Translations under genes and position numbers: made by a program
The notes under the pieces: model-generated
Database searches by the model: none
Told to the model about the DNA's origin: nothing
The model's input: only the letters and a program-made list of their open reading frames with translations
Part shown: positions 27,684 to 36,618 of the stretch, one piece after another
Position numbering within the stretch: the first letter of the stretch is position 1
How the letters are laid out: every line of letters starts with the position of its first letter
Origin: Nitrosomonas sp.
GTDB lineage: Bacteria > Pseudomonadota > Gammaproteobacteria > Burkholderiales > Nitrosomonadaceae
Reading direction: 5' to 3'
NCBI GenBank assembly: GCA_021604405.1
Contig: BQJA01000026.1
Coordinates: 1-40,183 of the forward strand
DNA: 40,183 bases

Positions 27684-30194
27684 ATGGGTAAGATCCTGAT
27701 TATTGCTGAAAAACCCTCAGTGGCTACTGATATTGCACGTATACTGGGCAATTTTACGAAGCATACTGATTATTTCGAGAATGACCAATATGTGTTGACA
27801 TCTGCTGTTGGTCACCTGCTCGAACTTGCTGTCCCGGATGAATTTGAAGTCAAGCGCGGCAAATGGAGTTTTGCTAATCTGCCCGTTATCCCGCCACATT
27901 TTGATCTTAAACCTATTGAAAAAACAGCTTCACGTCTAAAACTCATCACTAAACTGATTAAACGTAAAGATGTGGATGCACTGATCAATGCATGCGATGC
28001 TGGGCGTGAAGGAGAATTAATCTTTAATTACATCGTTCGCCATACCAAGACAAAAAAACCGGTTAAGCGTCTTTGGTTGCAATCGATGACACCCGAATCA
28101 ATCCGTCAAGGATTTACCAAGCTGCTTGACAATTTGGAAGTAAGACCTCTGGCGGAGGCGGCGATGAGTCGTTCAGAGTCCGATTGGCTGGTTGGAATCA
28201 ATGGGACCCGCGCCATGACCGCTTTCAATTCCCAGGAAGGCGGTTTTCATAAAACAACTGTTGGGCGAGTGCAAACGCCGACCTTGGCAATTTTAGTCGA
28301 GCGAGAAGAAGCGATTAAGAAATTTAAACCAAAAGATTATTGGGAAGTACATGGCATCTTTGTTACAGAGCATGGAGAATATACCGGGAAATGGTTTGAC
28401 GAGACTTTCGCTAAAGATAAAAAAAGCAGCGAGTTAAAAGCCGAACGAATATGGGAACAACATAAGGCGGATGCAATTCGCGACAAGTGTCAAGATAAGC
28501 CGGGCAGCGTCAGTGAAGAAAGTAAGCCTGCCCGGGAAACCTGTCCTTTGTTGTATGATCTGACTAGCTTGCAACGGGATGCCAACAGCCGCTTTGGTTT
28601 TTCAGCCAAAGTCACGTTGGGGCTTGCGCAGGCACTCTATGAAAGACATAAGGTTCTGACCTATCCTCGAACGGACTCCCGTGCGCTGCCAGAAGACTAT
28701 ATTACAACGGTTAAAGACACGCTGAATGCGCTGGAAAAAACCAGCTATGGAGAATTTGCCAAACAAATTCTCAATGCTGATTGGGTAAAACCCAGTAAAC
28801 GTATTTTTAATAACACCAAAATTTCAGACCATTTTGCCATTATTCCGACTGCGCTCGCGCCTAAAAAGCTGAACGAAGCGGAAGCCAAGCTTTACGACCT
28901 GGTCATGAAACGCTTTTTGGCCATCTTTTTTCCCGCGGCTGAACTCCTTGTGACAACCCGCATCACCCGTGTTGAAAACGAGCCATTTAAGACTGAAGGC
29001 AGGGTAATGGTCAACCCTGGCTGGCAAGTTGTCTATGGTAAAACCGCGCAGCAAAAGACAGACAGTGACGGTACCTTGATCGCGATTACACCCGGCCAGT
29101 CCGTTACAACAGAGGCGGTCGAAGTGATTGCCAATCAGACGCGTCCGCCCGCCAGATTTACTGAAGCAACGCTTTTGTCTGCGATGGAAAGCGCAGGCAA
29201 ACTGGTTGGGCACGAGGAACTCCGTGAAGCGATGCGCGCCAAGGGGCTGGGTACGCCTGCTACACGTGCCGCTACTATTGAAGGTCTTGTAACTGAACAC
29301 TATATTCAGCGTTTAGGGCGTGAACTGCAACCAACGGCGAAAGCTTTTTCTCTAATCACGTTGTTACGCGGCCTGAAAATTCCTGAATTGATTTCACCTG
29401 AATTAACAGGCGATTGGGAATTTAAGTTACGCCAGATTGAACAAGGTGAGCTTAAGCGCAGTGAATTTATGGAAAAAATTGCTGACATGACTCGCCATAT
29501 TGTGGAGCAGGCTAAAAATAGCCGCGGCGAAACCATCAGTGGCGATTTTGCCACGCTCAAATCACCGTGCCCGAAATGTGGAGGCGTTGTCCACGAAACT
29601 TACAAAAAGTTTCAATGTCAGCAATGCGATTTTGCACTCTGGAAGATATTGGCTGGGCGCCAGTTTGATGTGGAAGAAATGGAACAATTGATCACGCAAC
29701 GTGAAGTTGGTCCATTACAAGGCTTTCGCAGCAAAATGGGGCGCTTGTTCAACGCCAATATCAAACTCAATGACGATTTTGAAATGAAATTCGACTTTGG
29801 CAATGAGAGTGAAGAAGACATGAAAGATGTTGACTTCACAGGACAGGTTGCATTAGGAAACTGTCCCAAGTGCGGCAATTCGGTTTTTGAGCATGGCATG
29901 TTTTATATCTGTGAAAAATCAGTTGGGTCGACACGCAGCTGCGATTTTAAAACCGGAAAGATTATTCTTAACCGCCCTATTGAGCGGGAACAGGTCACCA
30001 AATTGTTGCAGACTGGCAAAACCGATTTGTTGACTAAATTTATTTCTAAAAAAGGGCGCCCGTTTTCCGCTTATCTAGTGGTTGATGCAAGTGGAAAAAT
30101 AGCCTTTGAGTTTGAGCAGAAAAAACCCAAAACCGACTCAAAAAAGACCAAGGCCCAGCAGAAGAACAGTAAAGCAGCGGCAAAGACAACATAA
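27684..30194 (+). CDS. topB: Type IA DNA topoisomerase (topoisomerase III type)
   Basis: Type IA topoisomerases relax or decatenate DNA by single-strand passage. The 836-residue protein starts with a Toprim domain (IIAEKPSVA at about 6-14; DAGREGELIF at 105-114). The active-site tyrosine is Y327 in LTYPRTDSRALPEDY. FTEATLLSAMESAG and GLGTPATRAATIEGL follow. The DAGREGELIF form and the overall length point to the topoisomerase III branch that sits beside smg in betaproteobacteria rather than TopA. The C-terminus has one four-cysteine zinc ribbon (CPKCGG and CQQCDF), a second cysteine cluster (CPKCGN, then two more Cys) and a Lys-rich tail. Choice of topB over topA is likely but not proven here. 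Confidence 0.88.
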   Translation: MGKILIIAEKPSVATDIARILGNFTKHTDYFENDQYVLTSAVGHLLELAVPDEFEVKRGKWSFANLPVIPPHFDLKPIEKTASRLKLITKLIKRKDVDALINACDAGREGELIFNYIVRHTKTKKPVKRLWLQSMTPESIRQGFTKLLDNLEVRPLAEAAMSRSESDWLVGINGTRAMTAFNSQEGGFHKTTVGRVQTPTLAILVEREEAIKKFKPKDYWEVHGIFVTEHGEYTGKWFDETFAKDKKSSELKAERIWEQHKADAIRDKCQDKPGSVSEESKPARETCPLLYDLTSLQRDANSRFGFSAKVTLGLAQALYERHKVLTYPRTDSRALPEDYITTVKDTLNALEKTSYGEFAKQILNADWVKPSKRIFNNTKISDHFAIIPTALAPKKLNEAEAKLYDLVMKRFLAIFFPAAELLVTTRITRVENEPFKTEGRVMVNPGWQVVYGKTAQQKTDSDGTLIAITPGQSVTTEAVEVIANQTRPPARFTEATLLSAMESAGKLVGHEELREAMRAKGLGTPATRAATIEGLVTEHYIQRLGRELQPTAKAFSLITLLRGLKIPELISPELTGDWEFKLRQIEQGELKRSEFMEKIADMTRHIVEQAKNSRGETISGDFATLKSPCPKCGGVVHETYKKFQCQQCDFALWKILAGRQFDVEEMEQLITQREVGPLQGFRSKMGRLFNANIKLNDDFEMKFDFGNESEEDMKDVDFTGQVALGNCPKCGNSVFEHGMFYICEKSVGSTRSCDFKTGKIILNRPIEREQVTKLLQTGKTDLLTKFISKKGRPFSAYLVVDASGKIAFEFEQKKPKTDSKKTKAQQKNSKAAAKTT

Positions 30195-30289
30195 CCGCTG
30201 TTCACCACTCCTGTCAGGCGATATATCGGATGGACGGCGGTGACTTTATACACCCTGAGAAAGACGGTCAAAAAATAATATCGCCGAAC

Positions 30290-30315
30290 AGCAGCAGTTA
30301 GAAGCAGCAGTTAGA
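30290..30315. repeat. 13-bp perfect tandem duplication
   Basis: AGCAGCAGTTAGA occurs twice head to tail (30290-30302 and 30303-30315) in the gap after topB. It is short and looks like a local slippage or duplication event; no function is suggested. Confidence 0.7.
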
Positions 30316-30326
30316 ATGGTGCTGAT

Positions 30327-30587
30327 TCAAGTATAGAAGTTTATGATGTACTTGGCTATTCCAGTGGTGGCAAGAATTATCAGCATCAAGCCGCCAATCA
30401 TCGCAAAGCCTTCAATAAGAATTGACGCAAAAGCGATACCACCATTAGAAAATTCCTCATCCCCCATTTCGTTTTTTCTCCTGATTTTTCGGCCTCTTAC
30501 CCAGATCTGTAACCAGATAGCAAACGGAATAGCAAGCAGAGAAAACATTAATGCTATTTCAGCATCTTCCATCATCATTGATTCCAT
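30327..30587 (-). CDS. Small two-helix membrane protein, unknown
   Basis: This 86-residue open frame has features of a real gene: GAGG 8 nt before the ATG, two clear hydrophobic helices (about 9-30 and 53-78) and a strongly basic loop start RGRKIRRK (31-38) followed by acidic EMGDEEF, giving an inside loop by the positive-inside rule. I do not recognise the family. A possible promoter (TTGATG, 16 nt, TATATG at 30640-30667) lies about 60 nt upstream. It is transcribed opposite to its neighbours. An overlapping plus-strand frame (30343-30699) has no comparable support. Confidence 0.6.
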   Translation of the reverse strand: MESMMMEDAEIALMFSLLAIPFAIWLQIWVRGRKIRRKNEMGDEEFSNGGIAFASILIEGFAMIGGLMLIILATTGIAKYIINFYT

Positions 30588-30715
30588 CGATTTAACCTCT
30601 TTTTTTCTAGAATTACAATATATTAGATATTGTGGTTTGCATATATATAAACCAGTATATCCATCAACGCGGCCGCCATTGTATCAGTATGCAGACTGAT
30701 GAAATATTCTTTCAG

Positions 30716-30945
30716 TTACGCTAAAATATTCAACGAATCCCTAAGAATATGATACTCTCCGACAAGCTGGTCCATCACATCATAGATTACCTCAAACATA
30801 TAGAATTGATAAATACTTTTTCCATATTTCTGACGCAGAGTTGCAGCATAAAACGTGACTGCCCGCCGTGCTTAACATCCTGGAAACGTTTATCATAGTG
30901 ATTGCCACGAGTAAATGAAACTACAGGATCGGTATTACGACATAT
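30716..30945 (-). pseudogene. Possible frameshifted gene remnant, unknown
   Basis: Two overlapping minus-strand frames read like protein. One (30945 to 30787) contains NTDPVVSFTRGNHYDKRF then QDVKHGGQ. The other (30871 to 30716) contains TFYAATLRQKYGKSIYQFY then MFEVIYDVMDQLVGEYH, ending at TAA. They could be joined by a single frameshift near 30850-30870 into about 75 residues. Neither has a usable start or a ribosome site, and a TGA closes the upstream side. A decayed gene is the simplest reading. I do not recognise the family, and chance open frames remain possible. Confidence 0.3.
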
Positions 30946-30962
30946 TCAAATCCCAAAAGTTT

Positions 30963-30991
30963 TTGATAGAAACCATTTGCAACTTTATATA
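30963..30991 (+). promoter_or_regulatory. Sigma-70-like promoter giving leaderless or near-leaderless aroA mRNA
   Basis: TTGATA (30963-30968), a 17-nt spacer and TATATA (30986-30991) form a strong promoter. The aroA ATG is at 31002, only 10 nt after the -10 box, so the transcript would start 0-5 nt before the start codon. No ribosome site is present, which agrees with leaderless initiation. Confidence 0.6.
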
Positions 30992-31001
30992 ACAACTTAG
31001 C

Positions 31002-32360
31002 ATGAAATGGCTTGATCTCCCCTTTGCTGCTACTGCTCAAGGGATAGTACAACTGCCCGGTTCCAAAAGTATTTCCAATCGGATACTATTGCTGGCCGCG
31101 CTGGCTGATGGCGTCACGCATATCCATGACTTGCTTGCTTCCGACGATACAGCACGAATGTTGGAAGCGCTTGGAATTCTTGGCGTATCGATTCGTCAGA
31201 CAGGGAAAAATGACTATCAGATAGCAGGATGCAATGGAAAATTTCCGGTCCATGAGGCCAATTTGTTTCTTGGTAATGCGGGGACCGCATTCCGCCCTTT
31301 GGTTGCCGTTCTTGCCCTGATGAATGGAGTCTATCGGCTATCTGGCGTAGCACGAATGCATGAACGTCCCATTGCAGATCTGGTTGATGCCCTGCAGTTA
31401 CTAGGCGCAAACATCACCTATCTTGGCAACCAAGGCTTTCCGCCGCTGCTGATTAAACCCGCGAATAAAAATTTTTCGGTTCACTCCCATAACGTATCAG
31501 TCAATGGAAATGTTTCGAGTCAATTTTTATCGGGTTTGTTAATGGCGTTACCATTAACCGGGGGGCCATCGACGATTAACGTCATCGGCGATTTGATCTC
31601 ATGGCCTTACGTTGAACTTACGCTGGCACAAATGAAGCATTTTCGCATGCAGGTTGAAAGCGACGGACAGAAGCGTTTCATGCTGCCCGGCAAGCAGTTT
31701 TATCATAGTCCTGGTAACATTAATGTTGAAGGTGATGCCTCCTCGGCTTCGTATTTTCTTGCCGCCGGTGCTATTGGCGGCGGTCCAGTACGTGTACAGG
31801 GTGTGGGGCGCGACAGTTTGCAAGGCGATATTTGTTTTACTGGAGTCTTGGAAAAAATGGGGGCAGACATTACATTCGGAGAGAATTGGATTGAAGCGCG
31901 GCGTTTAACTTCCAGCCAGACTGAAAAGCCACTCAAAGCGATTGATCTTGATTGCAATCATATACCCGACGCAGCTATGACTATTGCTGTTACCGCTTTA
32001 TTCGCCAATGGCATTACCACGCTCAGAAATGTTGCCAGTTGGCGTTTAAAAGAAACCGACCGCCTTGCGGCGATGGCTACGGAACTGCGCAAGCTGGGCG
32101 CAGACGTTGAAGAAGGCGCTGACTTCTTACGTATAAAACCGCCGACCAATAGAATTACCCCAAATGCGGTGATTGACACCTACGATGATCACCGTATGGC
32201 GATGTGTTTTTCATTAGCATCTTTTGGTGCGCCTGTACGTATTAACGATCCAGGTTGTGTGGCCAAAACTTTCCCCGGTTATTTTGAAGAATTTGCGCAG
32301 ATCACGCAACTTTCATCCAGTACAACTGTCAGTCCTGCCGTTAATCAGCATAATGTCTAA
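31002..32360 (+). CDS. aroA: 3-phosphoshikimate 1-carboxyvinyltransferase (EPSP synthase)
   Basis: EPSP synthase joins shikimate-3-phosphate and phosphoenolpyruvate in the aromatic amino-acid pathway. The 452-residue protein has [10 protein letters not shown] (18-27), the PEP-site loop [11 protein letters not shown] (90-100), [24 protein letters not shown] and the C-terminal [17 protein letters not shown] and DDHRMAMCF. Phe replaces the more common Met in the GTAMRP loop. The start matches the family (MKWLDLPF). It overlaps cmk by 8 bp, and the pair cmk-rpsA-ihfB downstream is the usual proteobacterial order. Confidence 0.96.
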   Translation: MKWLDLPFAATAQGIVQLPGSKSISNRILLLAALADGVTHIHDLLASDDTARMLEALGILGVSIRQTGKNDYQIAGCNGKFPVHEANLFLGNAGTAFRPLVAVLALMNGVYRLSGVARMHERPIADLVDALQLLGANITYLGNQGFPPLLIKPANKNFSVHSHNVSVNGNVSSQFLSGLLMALPLTGGPSTINVIGDLISWPYVELTLAQMKHFRMQVESDGQKRFMLPGKQFYHSPGNINVEGDASSASYFLAAGAIGGGPVRVQGVGRDSLQGDICFTGVLEKMGADITFGENWIEARRLTSSQTEKPLKAIDLDCNHIPDAAMTIAVTALFANGITTLRNVASWRLKETDRLAAMATELRKLGADVEEGADFLRIKPPTNRITPNAVIDTYDDHRMAMCFSLASFGAPVRINDPGCVAKTFPGYFEEFAQITQLSSSTTVSPAVNQHNV

Positions 32361-33024
32361 TATTCCAGTCATTGCCATAGATGGTCCTTCCGCCTCAGGT
32401 AAGGGTACCATTGCACAATTCGTAGCGAAAAAGCTCGGTTTTCATTATCTCGATAGCGGTGCGCTCTATCGTTTGGTCGCATTACAAGCGATACATTCTG
32501 GTGCCGACTTTACCGATGAAACAATGCTGGCCGAGATTGCCAGTAATCTTGACGCTTTTTTTGAAGCGGGAAGAATTTTTCTAAAAGACAAGGATGTTTC
32601 TGATGCAATCCGTGAAGAGCAGTGTGGCATCCGGGCTTCTGAACTTGCCGCCTATCCATCGGTCAGAACCGCGTTAATTGCGCGTCAGCGAGCTTTCCGC
32701 CAATCTCCCGGTCTGGTAACTGATGGCCGTGATATGGGTTCAGTTATTTTTCCTGGCGCGATTCTTAAAATATTTCTCACCGCCAGTGCTGAAGTTCGTG
32801 CGAAACGACGATATAACCAGTTGATGGAGAAAGGAATAAGTGCTAATATGGCAACTTTGTTGCAAGATATTCAGGCGCGTGACGCGCGTGACAGTAAACG
32901 CAGCGTGGCGCCATTGCAGCATAACATGGATGCAAAGATACTGGATACAACCGATCTTAATATTGCTGAGGTAACGAATGCAGTACTGCAGTGGTATGCT
33001 GAAATCGGTGGTGTCCGTTCGTGA
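32353..33024 (+). CDS. cmk: Cytidylate kinase
   Basis: Cytidylate kinase phosphorylates CMP and dCMP. The 223-residue protein begins [19 protein letters not shown], with the P-loop GPSASGKGT at 11-19; [25 protein letters not shown] and the lid [14 protein letters not shown] follow. The ATG at 32353 lies inside the last codons of aroA (8-bp overlap); a longer open frame upstream is simply the aroA coding region read in another frame. Translational coupling to aroA is likely. Confidence 0.96.
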   Translation: MSNIPVIAIDGPSASGKGTIAQFVAKKLGFHYLDSGALYRLVALQAIHSGADFTDETMLAEIASNLDAFFEAGRIFLKDKDVSDAIREEQCGIRASELAAYPSVRTALIARQRAFRQSPGLVTDGRDMGSVIFPGAILKIFLTASAEVRAKRRYNQLMEKGISANMATLLQDIQARDARDSKRSVAPLQHNMDAKILDTTDLNIAEVTNAVLQWYAEIGGVRS

Positions 33025-33143
33025 GCGTGGATTGTTGGTGTTCTCGTCTATTAATTCGGCAGCATTGTTTGTGCTCATATGCTGTATGAAGCCATATGGA
33101 TGAATAAACAACCAGCAGATCCACATATTTTTAACTAACTCGT

Positions 33144-33174
33144 CCCGCATATATGCCAAAAGCGGGTTTTTTTT
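33144..33174 (+). terminator. Terminator-like hairpin just upstream of rpsA
   Basis: CCCGC (33144-33148) and GCGGG (33162-33166) enclose a 13-nt loop and are followed immediately by eight T (33167-33174). The rpsA ATG is only 18 nt further on. The stem is short but the U-tract is excellent. It may end the aroA-cmk transcript or act as an attenuator in the rpsA leader. Confidence 0.6.
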
Positions 33175-33192
33175 AGATCAGGTATTTTTTAA

Positions 33193-34908
33193 ATGACTAC
33201 TGCTTCTCCAGCAACCGAATCCCCCGAAAGTTTTGCTCAGCTTTTTGAAGAGAGTCTGACACGCAAGGAAATGCGTGTCGGTGAAGTAATTACCGCTGAA
33301 GTCGTGCGGGTTGACTACAATATCGTCGTTGTTAATGCAGGACTTAAATCCGAAAGTTTTATTCCCGTTGAAGAATTTAAAAATGACAAAGGTGAAATTG
33401 AAGTCAAGCCCGGCGATTTTGTCAGTGTTGCCATTGAATCTCTGGAAGATGGCTATGGTGAGACACGCTTATCGCGTGACAAAGCCAAACGACTTACGGC
33501 ATGGCATGAACTGGAAGAAGCCAAGGAAAGTGGCGCCATTGTCAGTGGCATGGTTAATGGCAAGGTTAAAGGTGGGCTGACTGCCATGATTAATGGTATT
33601 CGCGCCTTTCTGCCGGGTTCATTGGTTGATATCCGCCCTGTTAAGGACACGACGCCTTTCGAAAACAAGGAAATGGAATTCAAGGTCATCAAGCTAGACC
33701 GCAAACGTAACAATGTTGTCGTATCACGCCGCGCGGTACTGGAAGAAACACAGGGGGCGGATCGTGAATCGTTATTGGCGAGTCTGCAGGAAGGTGCGGT
33801 GGTTAACGGTATCGTGAAAAATATTACCGATTATGGCGCCTTTGTAGATCTTGGTGGTATTGATGGCCTGCTGCATATTACCGATCTTGCATGGCGTCGG
33901 GTAAAACATCCTTCTGAAGTTATTAATGTTGGGGATGAAGTAACTGCCAAGGTTCTTAAATTTGATCAAGAGAAAAACCGCGTTTCGTTGGGCCTGAAAC
34001 AATTGAGCGAAGATCCATGGGTAGGTCTTTCCCGTCGCTATCCTCAAGGTACCCGCTTGTTTGGTAAGGTTACCAACCTCACGGACTATGGTGCATTTAT
34101 TGAGATTGAGCAAGGAATCGAAGGTCTGGTGCATGTGTCCGAGATGGATTGGACCAACAAAAATGTTTACCCTTCAAAAATGGTCCAATTGGGTGACGAA
34201 GTAGAAGTGATGATTTTGGAAATTGACGAAGATCGTCGCCGCATTTCACTCGGCATGAAGCAATGCAAGCCGAATCCATGGGAAGATTTTTCCATGAACC
34301 ATGAAAAAGGCGACAAGGTTAAGGGGCAAATCAAATCAATCACAGACTTTGGTGTGTTTATTGGATTGCCAGGGAATATTGACGGGCTGGTGCATTTATC
34401 CGATCTGTCCTGGAGTATGCCCGGTGAAGAGGCGGTACGTAACTACAAAAAGGGTGATGAAATAGAGGCGCAAGTTTTATCAATTGATGTTGAACGTGAA
34501 CGCATTTCCCTGGGCATCAAGCAACTGGAGGGTGATCCATTTACAAATTTTGCAGCCACCCATGAAAAGAACACGATTATTAAGGGAACGGTAAAATCTA
34601 TTGATGCAAAAGGCGCCGTTATTGAATTGACGGAAGATGTCGAAGGCTACTTGCGTGCATCTGAAGTATCACGTGACAGGGTCGAAGATATTCGTTCATT
34701 CCTTAACGAAGGGGACAAAATTGAAACGATGATCATTAATGTTGATCGTAAGAACCGTACGATCAATCTTTCGATTAAAGCAAAAGAAAAATCTGAAGAA
34801 TCCAGTGCGTTGCAAAAAATCACCAAACAAAGTCCTGCCAGCACTGGAACAACCAGCCTGGGGGCTTTACTTAAAGCCAAGATGGACAAAAAAAATACTG
34901 AACAATAA
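33193..34908 (+). CDS. rpsA: 30S ribosomal protein S1
   Basis: S1 binds mRNA and helps the 30S subunit load it. The 571-residue protein has six S1 (OB-fold) repeats at about 28-94, 112-178, 199-267, 284-354, 371-441 and 458-527. Repeat signatures such as [44 protein letters not shown] and [22 protein letters not shown] are clear when read piecewise. The N-terminus [11 protein letters not shown] matches the family, and the length is close to the usual 557. The ribosome site is weak (CAGG 11 nt before ATG), a feature often seen in rpsA and linked to autoregulation. ihfB follows after 9 bp. Confidence 0.97.
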   Translation: MTTASPATESPESFAQLFEESLTRKEMRVGEVITAEVVRVDYNIVVVNAGLKSESFIPVEEFKNDKGEIEVKPGDFVSVAIESLEDGYGETRLSRDKAKRLTAWHELEEAKESGAIVSGMVNGKVKGGLTAMINGIRAFLPGSLVDIRPVKDTTPFENKEMEFKVIKLDRKRNNVVVSRRAVLEETQGADRESLLASLQEGAVVNGIVKNITDYGAFVDLGGIDGLLHITDLAWRRVKHPSEVINVGDEVTAKVLKFDQEKNRVSLGLKQLSEDPWVGLSRRYPQGTRLFGKVTNLTDYGAFIEIEQGIEGLVHVSEMDWTNKNVYPSKMVQLGDEVEVMILEIDEDRRRISLGMKQCKPNPWEDFSMNHEKGDKVKGQIKSITDFGVFIGLPGNIDGLVHLSDLSWSMPGEEAVRNYKKGDEIEAQVLSIDVERERISLGIKQLEGDPFTNFAATHEKNTIIKGTVKSIDAKGAVIELTEDVEGYLRASEVSRDRVEDIRSFLNEGDKIETMIINVDRKNRTINLSIKAKEKSEESSALQKITKQSPASTGTTSLGALLKAKMDKKNTEQ

Positions 34909-34917
34909 AGGAGAACC

Positions 34918-35205
34918 ATGACCAAATCTGAATTAATTTCCAGGCTTGCCGCACGTTTTCCACGACTGGTAACAAAAGATGCGGAGCTCGCGGTCAAAGT
35001 AATACTCGATGCAATGGCAAAAAGCTTAGCGGAGGGACAGCGTATAGAAATTCGCGGGTTTGGGAGTTTTGATCTAAACTATCGTCCACCCCGCATCGGC
35101 CGCAACCCTAAGTCAGGCGAAAAAGTGCAAGTGCCTGAGAAATATGTGCCGCATTTTAAGGCGGGCAAGGAGATGCGCGAACGCGTTGATTACAATGGCG
35201 AATAG
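34918..35205 (+). CDS. ihfB: Integration host factor subunit beta
   Basis: IHF-beta pairs with IHF-alpha to bend DNA by about 160 degrees in transcription, replication and recombination. The 95-residue protein starts [15 protein letters not shown], carries the DNA-intercalating arm [13 protein letters not shown] with the conserved proline, and IRGFGSF. A strong ribosome site, AAAGGAG, overlaps the end of rpsA. The gene is followed by a strong terminator. Confidence 0.97.
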   Translation: MTKSELISRLAARFPRLVTKDAELAVKVILDAMAKSLAEGQRIEIRGFGSFDLNYRPPRIGRNPKSGEKVQVPEKYVPHFKAGKEMRERVDYNGE

Positions 35206-35231
35206 TTAATATTTGTTTCCTGATGTACGCC

Positions 35232-35265
35232 AAATCACCCTTTTCACGATTGAAAAGGGTGATTT
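35232..35265 (+). terminator. Terminator of the rpsA-ihfB transcript
   Basis: AAATCACCCTTTTCA (35232-35246) and TGAAAAGGGTGATTT (35251-35265) form a perfect 15-bp stem around a 4-nt loop, with T-rich 3' flank. It starts 27 nt after the ihfB stop codon and cleanly separates ihfB from lapA. Confidence 0.82.
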
Positions 35266-35450
35266 TATGCAGTCGCAGTTGGCAAACGATACATAAAATT
35301 TCTTTAAACTAATTTAGTTTGATCTTATTTATCGTTACAAAATGATTATTTGTGCGTTTAGAATATCATGCACTTTGAACAGCAAATTCTAGAGGCAAAC
35401 TGAACAGTTTCCGTTTAACTGATATTAAAAAATTTTTTTAAAGGCAATAT

Positions 35451-35660
35451 ATGCGTTTAATAATCTGGCTGCTTCGCTTGGTCGTATTTGTTCTGCTAGT
35501 CAGCTTTGTTGCGAAAAATTTTGAACCAGTTACGCTTCATTACTACCTGGATTATGAATATCAACTGCCGCTTAGTATCGTGTTATTGATATTTTTTGCG
35601 TTTGGCTTGGTAATTGGATACTTTTCTTTCCTTGGCAGTAAATCCCGCAAAGCGGATTAG
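35451..35660 (+). CDS. lapA: LapA-domain small membrane protein
   Basis: This 69-residue protein matches LapA (DUF1049), an inner-membrane partner in lipopolysaccharide assembly control. Two helices are visible (about 3-20 and 40-62), with the conserved N-F-E-P-V motif between them (VAKNFEPVTLHYYL). AAAGG precedes the ATG. pyrF begins 3 bp after the stop, leaving no room for lapB, its usual downstream partner. Confidence 0.9.
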   Translation: MRLIIWLLRLVVFVLLVSFVAKNFEPVTLHYYLDYEYQLPLSIVLLIFFAFGLVIGYFSFLGSKSRKAD

Positions 35661-35663
35661 AAA

Positions 35664-36368
35664 ATGAAGGATCCGCGCATCATCGTCGCGCTGGATTGCC
35701 AGGAAGAAAAGGAAGCGCTTGTCTTAATGGCAAAACTGGACCCTTCGCTTTGCCGTTTGAAGATCGGTAAAGAACTTTTCACAGCCACAGGGCCACAGTT
35801 AGTCGAGAAGCTGATGCGCCATGGCTTTGAAATCTTTCTTGATTTAAAATTTCATGATATACCGAATACGGTTGGACGCGCCTGTATCGCGGCAGCCCGT
35901 CTCGGCGTATGGATGCTTAATGTTCATGCGCTGGGCGGATCAAAAATGTTATCAGCCGCGCGGGATGCGATTCCGGCCGGCCAAACAAAGCTTATTGCCG
36001 TAACCCTTCTGACCAGTATGGGACCTCGTGATCTGCGTGAAATTGGCATTAATCAAACACCAGAACAAATCGTCCAGCACTTGGCGCTGCTGGCGCTTGA
36101 TTGTGGATTAGATGGCGTTGTATGTTCGGCACTCGAAGCAAAACAGCTGCGGCAGCTAATAACCGATAAATTCGATTTGATCACACCCGGAATACGCCCG
36201 ATTGATAGCACGATGGATGATCAGCAACGTGTTATGACGCCCCGCCAGGCGATAGAAAATGGTTCAGATTATCTCGTCATTGGCCGCCCGATTACACAGG
36301 CTGACGACCCACTGCTAGTTTTACGACGGTTAACTGAAGAAATAAACAATCAGCGCAGTGGCGCATAA
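35664..36368 (+). CDS. pyrF: Orotidine 5'-phosphate decarboxylase
   Basis: PyrF converts OMP to UMP in pyrimidine synthesis. The 234-residue TIM-barrel protein has the catalytic DLKFHDIPNTV (60-70) with the Asp-Lys-Asp set, VHALGGSKML, LLTSMG, and the phosphate-binding end TPGIRP and YLVIGRPIT. The start 3 bp after lapA makes translational coupling likely. It is convergent with the RTX gene and followed by a bidirectional terminator. Confidence 0.97.
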   Translation: MKDPRIIVALDCQEEKEALVLMAKLDPSLCRLKIGKELFTATGPQLVEKLMRHGFEIFLDLKFHDIPNTVGRACIAAARLGVWMLNVHALGGSKMLSAARDAIPAGQTKLIAVTLLTSMGPRDLREIGINQTPEQIVQHLALLALDCGLDGVVCSALEAKQLRQLITDKFDLITPGIRPIDSTMDDQQRVMTPRQAIENGSDYLVIGRPITQADDPLLVLRRLTEEINNQRSGA

Positions 36369-36536
36369 ATCCATGCAATAAGCGCCTATCTGGTCGCGCT
36401 TTCCGGATGCACCTTCATCTCCCCGTTCCTGTGTCATCACCTGTTCCATCGTTGTAATTCATCCTGTGCTGCGTAATGTGCCAGTGAATTCAGCACTATA
36501 CACTGGATCATCAGTTTCGTAATATTCTCGCCATAA

Positions 36537-36577
36537 AAAAACCTTCAGCCGTATTGTTGCTCAGGCTGAAGGTTTTT
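36537..36577. terminator. Bidirectional terminator between pyrF and the RTX gene
   Basis: AAAAACCTTCAGCC (36537-36550) and GGCTGAAGGTTTTT (36564-36577) are exact reverse complements around a 13-nt loop, with A/T tracts on both sides giving U-tails in both directions. It lies between convergent genes. A smaller hairpin (CAGTG/CACTG, about 36482-36505) lies just before it. Confidence 0.85.
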
Positions 36578-36618
36578 CAGTGTTCAGTCAGCGGATGTTG
36601 CGTTGCGTTTCCGCCTTG

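Larger units (their letters stand above)
30588..31001. other. 414-bp gap upstream of aroA
   Basis: The gap holds the leader and possible promoter of the small membrane protein (30640-30667), a possible frameshifted gene remnant on the minus strand (30716-30945) and the aroA promoter (30963-30991). A 49-codon plus-strand frame at 30749-30898 has no ribosome site and no recognisable features. Confidence 0.5.

Noticed and set aside
30343-30699. 118-codon plus-strand open frame opposite the small membrane protein
   Set aside because: It has no ribosome site and its hydrophobic stretches mirror the opposite strand; the minus-strand frame has the better start signal and topology.
35306-35320. AAACTA/TAGTTT inverted repeat upstream of lapA
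   Set aside because: Six-bp arms in very AT-rich sequence; likely by chance and not placed at a convincing promoter.
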